Of a stretch of 64,000 nucleotides of DNA, positions 1 to 12,530 are shown one piece after another (the first letter of the stretch is position 1; each line of letters starts with the position of its first letter). Origin of the DNA: Amphiduros pacificus (lineage: Eukaryota > Annelida > Polychaeta > Phyllodocida > Hesionidae); NCBI GenBank assembly GCA_949316495.1, contig OX439003.1:40478225-40542224 (forward strand), written 5' to 3'. A model generated the notes under the pieces. It was not told the DNA's origin and ran no database searches. It worked only from the letters and a program-made list of their open reading frames with translations. The position numbers and the translations under genes were made by a program.

Positions 1-2014
1 ATGATACTATACATGCAGTATTAACTGACAATTCACCGCTGACGTCATTACTCTTATAAGAAGTCATTCGTCGCCTTTGAGCTAAATGCCATGAACAGAA
101 AGTAACAAAATATGACTCAATCATAGAGATTCCTGGAAACAACTTGAGCGGCTTAACATATTTTTCATGACAATATGTTTATTTTTGTGTAACGAGGAAG
201 GGAACTGTTTAATCAAAACCAGCCAGCAGCTGAGGTCTTCATGTTGGAAGCTTAGAATCTCATATTCCAATTACGTTAATCATTTCAATAATATTGAATA
301 GCGTGCTAAACTACATTCCAAAATCAGCAAAATTTCATAAAAATAAATGTCAAAAGCGTAAAATCAACTATCATCACATGCACAACACCAAGTTCAACAT
401 GGTAATTTCGTATTTCCTTGTCAGCAGAGAAACACAATTCAAACAGAGAAAACCAGCCAAACATTGTGTAATACCAGCAGGGCCACCATAAATACAACAA
501 TCCTAATCGAAAGCGCTAGAATAAGAAATACTAAAATAAAGATGAACATATCACTTTGAATAAGGCAAATATAGTTAGAAATAAATATATTTTGATGTCA
601 AGATTTGAAACTTGTTAAAAAAAAGAAAGAAATTCCTTTGAATGGCAATAGGATAATTTAGGATAATGTAATTTGAGCAAGGTGTGATTAATCGTCTAAC
701 CACCGCTTCGAAATGAATTCACCGAAAGCGACAATATTTTTCCTTGAACAGTAAATCTGCATCAAATGAAATGATACACATAGTTGTCTTGAATATTTTT
801 GGAGTTATCTTCAACAGCAAGCCTTCGTATGTGTAATGCAAGGAAGTATCAATGTTTTAACAGAAACAACAACCAAATATTTTATCATCTCATTCAATGG
901 CCTTCACTGCCTTGTAAAACACATAATGGTTGGTGGTTGAGCATATAATATAAATTGTATTGCGGTGTGTGTGGGCGGGACTAGATCCATTTCCTGTCAT
1001 CCCATTTCTGCGAGACCAAATTATGTTCTATACAATATTGTAACTCACATTATTTGACGTAAAAATATTTTTACTGCACAAAATTAGATACCTTGTGACA
1101 AATGTCACAAAAGGTACTGTAAGAATCCATGGTTTCAACAATAATAGTATACACGGCTAAGAGTCCTTAATGTACTTTGTACTGGTTGATATCCGACCGA
1201 ATGATCTAGCTCTAGTCTGTTCAGTGCAATTGCACTCTAATCTATAGATAATGTTAAATATCAAGGCTTTTACCCCACCCGTACGCCATTGCTCAAATGG
1301 ATGTAGCCTATAATAACTTACACGCTGCCTACTAACTATATCCCATACTCTTATGGATACTCAGATGTTTTATATATTAATAAACCCAATATCTAAAAGG
1401 ATACAGTTGCATTGGAGTGGACTACCAAACAGACAGGGGGAACTATAATGTAGGATGAACAGACGAACAAATAGATACAGGACAGACAGAGTGATTACTT
1501 TGCCCTCCAGTACCTCAATAAATACGAGGCAGGCTTCCATTTGATGGTGACTTGTGCCGCTTAAATCTATCACCTCTGCCTTAAAAAATATTTGAATAAT
1601 TGTGAAAGTTATGAAAATAGAGGCATCAGAGTTGCATTACACTGAGCTCAAATACATGAATACATTCGCAGCACAACAATACACACAGTTCTGATAAATC
1701 AGCTGTGTGTGTAAAAAGGTATTGATGCATTGCTGTAGTTTTAACATTTAAAATCAGTGCCATTGTGTTGAGGCAATCCTTCCTTGTTATGAAACCACCT
1801 GTGCCTCACTAGAAAATTGATGAGAAACTCTTAGCACGGCAATAAGAGACACAAATTTGTAATTGCCTGATATAGGCATATTATTTTCATCAAAGGAAGA
1901 ACAGAGACAACAGAAAAAGTTGTGTACTATTTTTGAGGACAAGATGATACTCACAGACACAGCAAGAAGTATTTAGCAGTATATCTAATGACATATACGA
2001 TACATGTTTTAAAA
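1..2014. other. No gene recognised
   Basis: AT-rich sequence with frequent stops in all frames. Short frames show no family signal. It may hold the 3' part of the minus-strand gene or its flank, but no exon with convincing splice sites was found. Confidence 0.5.
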
Positions 2015-2330
2015 AATGCAAAATCTGCAGAGTTCTGCAGCAAGTGTAGTAGGCAGGATCAGGAAAGATAGAACCATGCGATCCAATGGGAGGTTGGACC
2101 AAGTGATTTCTAAAACTCACATGAAAAATGTGGGCACAGAACCATTCCATTGATAGCCCCTCAACTATGGAATACTCTACCTCAGGATATAAGGACTAGT
2201 GCCTCAACTACTGTCTTTTAATCATGTTTGAAGACCCATATGTTCCGTACAGCGCTACTCTGAATGCTATAAACAGATATTGTCTGGTAAACAGATATTG
2301 TCTGGTATCAGCGCTGTATAAACAAGGAAG
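2015..2330 (+). mobile_element. LINE 3' fragment (C-terminal RT region and tail)
   Basis: Plus-strand frames give LQSSAASVVGRIRK, matching LQNSVARVVGKTRK in the LINE at 44.4-46.2 kb. After a frame change comes PQLWNTLPQDIRTSAS, then KTHMFRTALL and a stop. The 'LWN(S/T)LP..IR' and 'LK..(L/M)F' pattern is the familiar C-terminus of invertebrate CR1/L2/Jockey-type reverse transcriptases. The region between the two pieces appears shortened. The 3' end carries a duplicated CAGATATTGTCTGGTA and then TATCAGCGCT, also found at the 3' end of the other LINE copy. This is a dead 5'-truncated copy. Confidence 0.7.
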
Positions 2331-3098
2331 TCTTTGAAAAAAAGAATTTGTATGCAATTTCTTTTTCCAAAATGATATTTATATTTCTCCATCCCCTTAA
2401 TATCAAATAGCACGCCCGTAAATCTCGCCAAATGTCGTCTGCTGAGCGGATTTACGTACTGCAAAAAGAAGGAAATATGCTCGGTTCGGAGCGCCACCAT
2501 CCCAAACTTGCTACTTGAGAATACAAATTGAGTGTGGCTTCATTTACGTAAATCTACGTGTGAGTATGAATTGAACGACATGTACACAGAAATCTCTGAT
2601 GTAAATAACCAGCCCTCGTCGTCTCTGATAAATATATGCATTTTGTTACAATATAGTCTATAATTATTGTTCGACACAAAAAACTTGGCATTTCTGTCAT
2701 GCTACAGCTAATATGCTGATCTGCAAAAGGTGGGTTGTTTACATCTAACTGGTTCCATTGAAAGCACTGTGGAATAAATACATGTATATATAACGTCAAA
2801 CCCATCCCTCTTTCACCCTGACTAATATGATTTGTTATGTTCGTCCGCTTATATCGACTGCATAGTAAAGGCAGCAAGAAGCCTTCGAACTTGATATAAT
2901 GCCCTTCTCAATTTGAAGAACGAATGGTTAACTTTGTCTTGCATTGCCACAAAGAAAAATAACACTAATCATTGTCCTTCAGTAACCTTCCTTTATCGTG
3001 TGTGATCTCAAATGTTAAACAATAGTCATTATCATATAAGATATATGGAGCGGGTGTTTAGTTATGTGAATGCCATATAGCTTTTGGTGCCACTTTAC
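2331..3098. other. No gene recognised (intron or 3' flank)
   Basis: Lies just 3' of the last identified minus-strand exon. A short frame at 2554-2877 shows no coding bias. A next exon or polyadenylation site should be sought here and below. Confidence 0.45.
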
Positions 3099-3188
3099 CT
3101 GTTGTCTGATTCCTAGTTCTCAACTTCCGGGCACCTTTATTGTCTCGGCTTTCGTTGCAACGACGTTGTTTTCTGGGCCTTTCACCGT
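3099..3188 (-). CDS. Short downstream exon, basic (Arg/Lys-rich)
   Basis: The acceptor is GTGATGTTTCAG and the donor is CAACAG followed by GTAAAG, giving 90 bases. With the carried-over G it reads DGERPRKQRRCNESRDNKG and then ARKLRTRNQTTG, open throughout, and ends one base into a codon. Nine of the 30 complete codons are Arg or Lys, so this continues the basic DNA-binding-like tail of the preceding exon. Reading through the donor meets a stop after about 13 codons, so either the gene continues in a further exon below 3.1 kb or that read-through is an alternative C-terminus. I could not identify the next exon. Confidence 0.58.
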
Positions 3189-3722
3189 CTGAAACATCAC
3201 AATTACATTTCTTCATTGCAATCTATTTTTGAAAATTAATCTACAAACATAATGACGTATCATTGGGATAATTAAAATCAATTCAGATTTTTTTGTTCAT
3301 CTTATTCCAAGGTAGGTAATCTGTAATTAATGTAATACTCCAAATGATACCGAGAATAGAAGCATTTTATATTAATTTGTGATAAAAGAATAAATCTTTG
3401 CCTAATACAATGTTGATAATTACAATTAATAGGTGTTTGTTCTGGAGGTTTAATGTCGTGTTGATTGCATTCATTATTTCTACTTTCAGGTTTGACAAAC
3501 AATAATATAAAATTCTCTTCATGGGCACATTTATGCAAACCCAGAGAGCAAGAAAACTGTCAAAGTGACATCTTTCCACGAACGAGGGTTTTCATAAATA
3601 ATGTCCCGAGGAGGGACAAATGATGTTCTTGTTGATGACCTTGACCTACACTTTCAGATCATGTGACCCGATCTGTGAAGAATGGTTAATAGAACTGGCC
3701 CCCCGCCATCGACCTGACTTAC

Positions 3723-3774
3723 CTTCAGCTGACAGATGACGTAACCGTTTTCCTCGGCCTCTTGGTTGGCGTTC
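3723..3774 (-). CDS. Short downstream exon with basic AT-hook-like segment
   Basis: The acceptor is CTTATTGCAG and the donor is GCTGAAG followed by GTAAGT, both close to consensus, bounding 52 bases. Read in the phase delivered by the large exon, it encodes ERQPRGRGKRLRHLSAE plus one base. The PRGRGKR core, flanked by basic residues, resembles an AT-hook, in keeping with KKKGRPK at the end of the preceding exon. The next exon starts 534 bases further on and completes the split codon as Asp. Assignment to this gene rests on phase, orientation and composition. Confidence 0.6.
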
Positions 3775-6226
3775 CTGCAATAAGATAACAGTGTGATTTA
3801 TGCCATAGTTAGCTCTGTGCAAGACCAATTTTCATTTGATAAGGAAAGGTGCGATCACACCATTAGATATGGTGATGCGGAGGAGATGGCTTTACACAAT
3901 CACTTCCCTCAATACCTCACATTATAAAATGGAACAATTTCAATAGTTAATATTCTATCTCAATATTTTATATTTTATTAAAAAACTTAAATTAACAAAA
4001 GAGAATATCAAGTGGCATATATGTATATTGGTCTACGTATAATACACGTATTTTATTTCCAGGAAATTCCCCGGCTGATTAGTGTGTGTGTGTGTGTTTG
4101 TGTATTATATCATTATTGAGTTTTTATTTACAAATATCTGGTCTGAATGTTGTTTTAAACTACCCAATATTTAAGATAACATAGTTCAATGCTTTTAAAA
4201 TCCGTCTGGGATACCCGATAGTTTTGCACAGGAAAATGCAACTGGAGATGATTTTTATGGAGTTTTATTGGTCACATTTTCCATCACGTGAATCAATACC
4301 CAAGATAATATGTCATTTTAAATGGTCCCCCTTTATATGCAATTTGTGTGCAGCAACCATAAAACTATTCATCAGTGACGTCAATGACCCCCGTGTTGTT
4401 TTATCAGATCGCTTCATCCGTTCACAGGAGAACACTGAACAATTTCCTTGGGAGAATGCTGAATAGCTACCTTGACTTATCCAATATTTCATTTACTTTT
4501 TATCTTATCTGGTTGTTTTTTATTGCGATTAAATCTAACAGTTCGCGTTCTGAGGTTTAACTATGGTTTAAGAGGCTACACTTAATATTGAACAGATCAC
4601 AGTTTTATTGAGGTATTGTGACTATGTTGTAGCCAAACGTCTTTTTAGTCAAACATATTAAGGTCACACTAGATCATCGTGTGACTGAGCCCATTTGATC
4701 ATGCTTAGTTTTTTTAGCTGCTATATTATGCTTGTTCCTCGAGCCCAGTTCAATAACGTCACCCGCTGACCTGCATGAACTCGTTTGCTTACATTGATGC
4801 ATGACATATTAGGTGTTTGACACACACTCTACAAGGCTCTGTACGACTCTCATATACAGTTCACGCGCTTTCCTCTTTTGAATTTTCCCCACCTGTTTGC
4901 CTCAATTGATGTGCTCTTAATTCAATGATACACAAGTGTTTGCAAGAACAAAGAATAAAACAGTTTCATTTTCCTGTTTACTTTTTTGTACTCAATTTAC
5001 TAATCATGTATTTTTAATAATGAAAGGACAAGCTAAATTAGATCAATAGAATATTTCATTGGCACAAGATTTGTCTATTTAAAAAATCGACACCTCGTAA
5101 ATAAAAGCGTGCTATATTATTGTCAGTCAAATAATCATTGACACTACCAATTTTAATAATATCTAGGTATTCCACCACTTTTTATTATCTGCTCATTGTT
5201 CAATAATTCCATATGTGTGTGTTATCTTAGAATCCATATGTATTTGAATGAGATACTAGCATCTGGGCTGACGACAAGTTAAACATGTTCATGCAAGCTT
5301 ATGAGAGTAGTAATATTACCTATTTAGTGTCCTCAATAAAACTCAATAAAACAACATAATGCAATATAGCAGGCATTCAACAACAAAAATGTGTCTGACT
5401 TTGGGATGAAATACTGCAGTAAGGGACAATCGTGGAGATTAAAAAGTCGTACAGGACCATTTGATTTCCAAACCATTTGTAATTGCTGGAGCCAAGTTGT
5501 GAAAGCACTAAAACCAAGATCGCCGATAATTGGTTGAACATTGCATCAAATTCTCTTTGTGTGATGTGTAATGTTCATACGAGGGCATATGCATTTCCGA
5601 AAGTTCCGATTATAACCAGGGCTTCAGTACTCTTGGAGTGGCTGTAATTATAATCAATCTTATCTTTGCTCAAATGACTTCAATATCTGAAGTTGCTGTG
5701 CAGATGTAGACATACATGATAAATAATACAAATGTATTTCACATTATTGTGAGTATTGTGAGTAAACATGTTGTATTATCTACTAAGTCTGTCCCCACAT
5801 CTATCTGTTACCAATCAGAGTGGGTGTGGTCGGGAATCTGCTTTAGACACCAATCGCCTTTGTTCATTATAGAATCTTATGTCCGGATATTTGAACAATG
5901 TAGTAATGCAGACAGATCGTCCACCACACGAACCTACCCCGACTGAGTGCGGCGAGGTGGATGTGACCCTATCTGAAAATGGCCTCTTTTCTTTTTATGT
6001 TCCGTTTTAATCTTGATATTCATGTAGTATGTCTCGAAATAATACAATGCAATGCATTATTGAGTGAGGTTAACCTTGTATCCCTGGTAGAATTTGTTAT
6101 GGTAGACGGGGCAATACTTTATAAATACTCTTTAATTTGAAAATCATCCATACCTTAGCACCAAAATGAAGGACCGTTTCTCATGTTAATATATAATTGG
6201 TTATTAATATATATACTGGTTGGTTA

Positions 6227-6228
<2 letters not shown>

Positions 6229-6303
<75 letters not shown>
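6229..6303. repeat. (TA)n microsatellite
   Basis: About 75 bp of uninterrupted TA in the intron between the large exon and the short downstream exon. Confidence 0.95.
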
Positions 6304-6306
<3 letters not shown>

Positions 6307-6755
6307 AGACCTGTCTTGTGGGGCACTGACGTACTGTGAGGCATTTATAATACCCCACTTTTCATAAGTAACATGTACAAGGCCTTTTTGAATAATGACA
6401 TATATTACTGCCATCTATTGTCACGGGTAGTAATAAGTGTGCCCTGGTGATGGATAATGACATTAACGCCATTGAAATGAATTTTAAATTTGTGAGGTAT
6501 ATAAAATAATTTCAATATTAACACCAGATGGTACTCTCCTGTTACACACATTAAGGTATGAGATGGTACCCCATAATGAGGTCTGACAAAAATACCTCAA
6601 ATACCTCATATCTGTACCAACTTCTAAATGTATAATTATGCAAACCGCAGTGTCGTGCAAACCATTAACTTGAATGCCATGCACAATGGCAATTTTTAAT
6701 GTCATGCAAAATAGCATAGCTAAATCTATATCAAAACTCTCATGTTTGTATTATG

Positions 6756-6757
<2 letters not shown>

Positions 6758-6831
<74 letters not shown>
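6758..6831. repeat. (TA)n microsatellite
   Basis: About 74 bp of uninterrupted TA. Confidence 0.95.
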
Positions 6832-6834
<3 letters not shown>

Positions 6835-9800
6835 TCTTTGTTTTTAAACGTGCACATAATATGAATGTTTACGGAGTCTGAATGTTACGGAGTCTCTCGA
6901 CCAAGAAGTGTTATACGATCAAAGATTTTTATTTGGTTTCAGACGTTTTACGCCCTCACCCAAGCGTATATTCTTCGGTAATTCAGCACTTGCAACAATC
7001 TAACTTAGTCGTGGTAAGATCAAAACAATATCATGAGAAAACATAATAACACAGTAAATATGCCGATAAGATCTGCTGGGTCAAATGTGGCTTGTGCAAG
7101 TGGATATGTGTCTTCCCGTGAAGATGATGATAATATAGTTGTTATATTTGTTGATATTGTACTGATGTTTGTTAATAATATTGCTTTAGTAAATATAACA
7201 TTAATGTCATCTCAAGAACTATGACACATAAATATAACATTAACGAGAATGAAAAAAATAGTTTATTACTAAAGCAAATTAATCTTCAATTATCTTTGGG
7301 CTACTGCTAAAAAATGTAGAAATTCTAGGACATTTAGAACAGACCTAAAACTTTAAAAGCTCAGAAATGATATCATCTAACAGCACGACAAAATTAAATT
7401 ACTCTTAGTTGTTGACTTTGCCTGGGATTATTAATGCTCACTTATCATGTTAGATATTTATGCTCCCTTGTCTTGGCTAATATTAATGGTTCTCTATGAT
7501 TACAACACAACATAACCTACTATAATGATGCCTCTCTTTTCACAAAACAATCAAACCAGTTATTTGTAGTGAGTTTAAATTACTTGTAAGTCTGTCTTGG
7601 AGGGAATAACATAGAACGCTTGCCATGCTTCCATTAGTATGACTAGAAATAGGACAATTTCATTCGTCATGTCTGTGAAATTAACGCAGATAAAAAAAAA
7701 TACTATTCTTTCTCAAGAGCATGGCGTAATAGTCATTAAAAAGCCTCCTCGGGGGCTAACCTTATGTACAATATAAGATCAAAGTTTCATGTTCCAATAT
7801 GTGGGCGTACAAGATAATAAACCGGCTACGAAAACATCCTGGCAATCAAAACATCACAATAAACATCATTTGCGAAGGACTTCTGCTTTTCAGCTTCTTT
7901 ACATGACATATCCGTAATACCTCCTGCCTATCTTTATTTCCCAACGTTAGCCCACCACGGGCCAAGATTATTGCAAGTCGTTTTCTTGTTAATATCAATT
8001 TCTACTCCAGTTCTTTTGAAGATCTATTCAGTTTCTATTCACATTAATTAATCATTGGCTTTAGAAAGATGTCGCACAATGGATATCAACCAATTAGAAA
8101 ACTATTTGAACTTTGGCTTTGTGTAGAGTTTCAAAATAACACAGGTACAGATAGGAAACTGAGTTATCAAGTTCCCCCAAAAATGGGCATTTAAGGGAAG
8201 ATGGCTAGAAAATCACCAATATCGATCAAATGACAAAATCTATTTCGCGTCAATTTCATAAACAATAGGTAACTGAGATACATGTATTCCAGATGGTGTT
8301 CAACAAATATAAAGATATAACAGTTTCTATGAAAAAGGTCATATTATACGCTAATGTGGGCTAAATCAGCAATTTGTAAGCGAGATATATGAAACCTTAG
8401 AGTAATATACATTTTAATTGCAAATAACCACAGCATGAATTAAGGTTCAACGACATAACTAATACAGTAAGTAGAAGCGAGTAAGTCACTCTGCTTTAGT
8501 TATGACATCAATCTCGTCAGGAATTACGTGGACGCTATTCATATGAATCATATTAATGCTATTCTTTGTTTTTTTCTTCAGTTTATTTTAAAAGTTAAAC
8601 TAAATTTGGAAAGTAATTTAAGTCTTTGGTTATTTTATCTGAACAAAAAGCACCAGAACGATTACTACTATAAACATTTAATTTGTCATGTATATAAATA
8701 TATTTTAATGAATGAATGGTAAATAAATGGTAAAATAAATGGAATGAAGATTTTTATCCAAAAGAAAATAAAAAGGAAGAGTAAAAACTTTCAGTGTATC
8801 ATCTGCCAAGCCCTACAAGGTTCAATCTTAGGCAAAATATACCACAAAAAGATATCAAAGATAACTATTACAAAATTTCCTTCCTTCTTTTTATAGCAGC
8901 AAGATAATCTAAAGAATGTTTATTTCAAAATGTTGCTCTTAAAATAGTAAACCATTCAAGCCATAGATGAAAAAATTGATTTTCTTCAACGCTGACTGGA
9001 CCAAATAAGAATATCATGAGACCATGAATAAATCAATCAGGTTAGACATTAACCAGAAGTCAGCTATCCCCTGGAATTCACACTATATACACTATATACT
9101 TTTCTACTCCGTATATGTATCGGCCCATGGAAGTCATCTACATTCTTCTCAGCTTATTTTCATCGATTTATGGAAGTCATTTCATTTCCTCTCAAATTTG
9201 TTATTATTTGTATTCCTCATTGGGAATGACATCTCAGATTATTTTATTTAAAACGAATTATAGAAGGTGTGTCACTGCAGGAACTGTGGAATGTCATGAT
9301 AAAGATTGCAGATATTCCTATATATTTGTTCCACGTGTAATTTACTTTCCGATATTAAATATCAGATCATCTCTTCAGAGGAGCCAATGTTCCCAATCTA
9401 AACTTTTCAACCGGAAATTGAACCCAGCTCGCCATTTTTGATATAAAGTTAATGCGGCGTGAAATAAGACAATATCTATTGTAGCGTATTTCTTGAATCG
9501 GTATTTTTCTCCTGCAACATTATTTTTGCTGTGCAAAATTATTGCAGACCCAATTTTATGTACACGAGATCGTGTCGTTGACAGTGTGTATAGTTTTGGC
9601 AAGCTGCATTTTAACTTAATTTCAACAAATTTAAACAAGTATGTCAGTAGTGTCAAGTGCTGTGCAGCATTTATTCACATGCATGCGGGTGGTGACTGCT
9701 TGTGACTGACAAACTTGAACCTTTATCTTTACTTTGTTTGACCAGGGCCTCAGATTGGTAGAATTGCAGTTTACTTGAGGTAGTGAGATCGGCGACGATA

Positions 9801-11423
9801 TCATTTAGGCATTATGGAAGCAATCTGGTCACGCTCCTTGAGGCAGTGCAGTTCTGCCTATCTGAATATCTAATGGCAGCTGCGTGGAGCGCGCTGGGTC
9901 GCATTGGGGCAGTGTCACGGAAGGTGACATGGCAAAGGAGTGACCTGAATACGATTCATGATGGCATCTGAAATGTTTTGGAAATTGATATATCTATAAT
10001 CATTATAGAAACACTATTCGAAAGCCATTTATTTGGTGTACTGTACAAATAAAGACTGTGAAGTGACACCAATATGTAGAATTCGGTATGACATTGATTT
10101 TTTGGTGTAATTAATTTATTTGATCATATATGGGGGTGCCGTGCATAATTCATTCAGTACTCATCAGCAACGTTTTTCACGTGTGCGCCGATAGCCTCTC
10201 ATCTCCGGAAACGGAACCCCCATATGGCAAAACCGGAAGTCATTATCACGTGATATTCACATGGGGTATCTGTTACAGGTTAAATGTTGCTCCTGTACCC
10301 ATGAATAAAGCATGGCTGTCATCTTACAATGCTTTGATAAATGATATATATTTCATATTGGGTATTTTGCAGAACGTGCTTTGATCCCCGTGAAATAACA
10401 ATTCACTATGAGTTCCACTTTGAAAATTTGATCATGAATACATCAATTCATACATGATTGATGTCATTCAAACTATATCAGGCAATTAAAAGCAATTTCA
10501 AAAGTATAAAAATATTTGAACATTTGAATGATGAACGCCAGATCGTGTGCACTGGGGACCGCTTGCCTTTGTTTGAAGAGGAGATGTGTCACACCTAGAA
10601 TGACGTATTATGAAGCAGCCGACATTTTCACTCAAGGGTATTGAAGATCAAGACCATATCCGACTCAATTATCCTAGTCCCAGGCTTGTAGAACACGGCA
10701 AACACAGTGCTTTCCTTTTGACTTATGAAACCTATCTATTTTCAATCAAAATAATCTCACAGGAAACAACATGTTCCAATAGTTTTGATAAGTGGATCAT
10801 TAATATTTCATCAAATCAAATATACTCGCGAACACATACTATTCAGAAAGAACCCACGAAACTATGCCATTTTTCTGGCCAAAGTCGATAGGAATCTACC
10901 ATCAAAAGATTCCAAATCGCCCAGAACAAAAAGCTTTAACTATTTATTTATTGAGGTCAACCGAACAATAAACCTTGAGGATATCAAAGATAAATATACG
11001 CCCTTAATCATCATATTACAATTTCATGCACACTGCTGTCCGCTTAATGTAACATTTACAGTCTGGAGAAGCATTCCTCAAAACCCGGCCGAGAACATAA
11101 AGCTAAAGCGATATAAAACAAGATGGTTCAAACCACTCTATCGTATCTTATGCCATTTACGTATATGGAGACACACCATACTGAGTGTAAAATAACATGC
11201 TAAGAACCCTTCAATAAATGACAATACAGAACTCCTGCATTACCACAATGTGTTCATATCTCTCAGATTGGGGAAAGGCTTAATAATATACACCACAGCT
11301 AAGCTATATAATCGACTCCTACGTTATATCGCCTTCTATTAATCCTTGACTGTGACACCTCACCTCAGTCGCAGGTTTAAGATACATCAATATATATATA
11401 TAAATATATATATATCAGAATGT

Positions 11424-11450
11424 GCAGACACTCCAAATCGACAACCTCTT
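11424..11450. repeat. Dispersed 27-bp identical block beside (TA)n, copy 1
   Basis: GCAGACACTCCAAATCGACA followed by ACCTCTT is identical to 24725-24751, and both copies have TA microsatellite on the upstream side and GCAGAT after it. Probably the end of an unrecognised dispersed element with a TA-rich tail. Confidence 0.75.
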
Positions 11451-11673
11451 CTGCAGATGTTGTTCATCATGAATTATATTTTGAGTGAAATTTGAGTGTT
11501 AGCTTTAACAAGTAAATGTTTCTTTTTCCACACAATAATGCACAGGGATGAAAAAGATAATGACCTAGATTTTTCCCAGGGCCTGAAACTGTATATTGTT
11601 GTACAGCGCTGATGTCTATCTTATCTGTCACTCATAAAATCTCTTTACAAATATTCTTTCAATAAGGGCACAT

Positions 11674-11676
<3 letters not shown>

Positions 11677-11734
<58 letters not shown>
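11677..11734. repeat. (TA)n microsatellite
   Basis: About 58 bp of TA. A shorter TA run follows at 12072-12092. Confidence 0.95.
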
Positions 11735-11737
<3 letters not shown>

Positions 11738-12132
11738 TTCATATGATTATGGGTAGACACTTTCTTAGATTAATCATGACCAACCATGTGTGAAATTCAA
11801 TGTTATGCCTGTTCATTCGTATCACTTTCTCCACTCTTTTTCAACCGATTTACTGAGCAAAACAAAGACAAAGCTCGGTTCAGTGAACCACTGATGCTAA
11901 AGATGTTTGACTTTGTATTCAATTAATTCAGTAACTATTCATTTGAGATAATCATTCCCACTAGGATCATACAAAGATAAGAATATTATTTGTAAAGAAA
12001 CGTATGTTGTCACATAAAGAAATAATATTGTGCAGAAGGTTGTCCTGTATCTCAATCAGGGCCTTGGTATGTATATATATATATATATATATTATTGAAC
12101 AAGGGACATCGTGAAACGTCAAGGTAATCTAT

Positions 12133-12280
12133 TCACGGTACAGTGTTACAGTGTGTGACAATGTCGTGTACAGTACCGTGATACAGTAAAGGACAATTCT
12201 GTGTAAAATACTGTGATACAGTAACGGACCAAGCTGTATACAGAACAGTGATATAGACAATGTTGTGTGCAATGCATTTA
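12133..12280. repeat. Decayed tandem repeat of about 46 bp
   Basis: Three to four copies built on GTGATACAGTAA(A/C)GGAC and TGTGTA blocks, with an inverted pair CACGGTAC and GTACCGTG at its left end. Intronic, about 250 bp beyond the donor of the large exon. Confidence 0.65.
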
Positions 12281-12530
12281 ACAAACCACAAGAGTGTTAA
12301 TATAGTAACGATACGATAATCCCATCGCGTTAATTGAGGTTGTTGAACATAATTTGAATAAATGGTGAAAATGCAACATTATGTAAACATTTCAGCATGC
12401 CTCCTTATTCAATTGTCACATTTAAAACAAATCGGTTAAGGTTATCTTATAAACAAAGTATTATAATTAAACATAAATGAATTCAGAGATATATCACATT
12501 GTCAAGAATACCACAAATATTTCAACGTAC

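Larger units (their letters stand above)
3775..12530 (-). other. Inferred 8.8-kb intron
   Basis: No exon recognised. It contains two long TA tracts, a third near 11.7 kb, one copy of a dispersed block and a decayed 46-bp repeat. The short stretch at 9720-9990 is less AT-rich than its surroundings but has no recognisable reading frame. Confidence 0.5.

Noticed and set aside
10785-11195. 136-codon plus-strand frame
   Set aside because: Starts from a non-ATG codon in AT-rich DNA and shows no family similarity.
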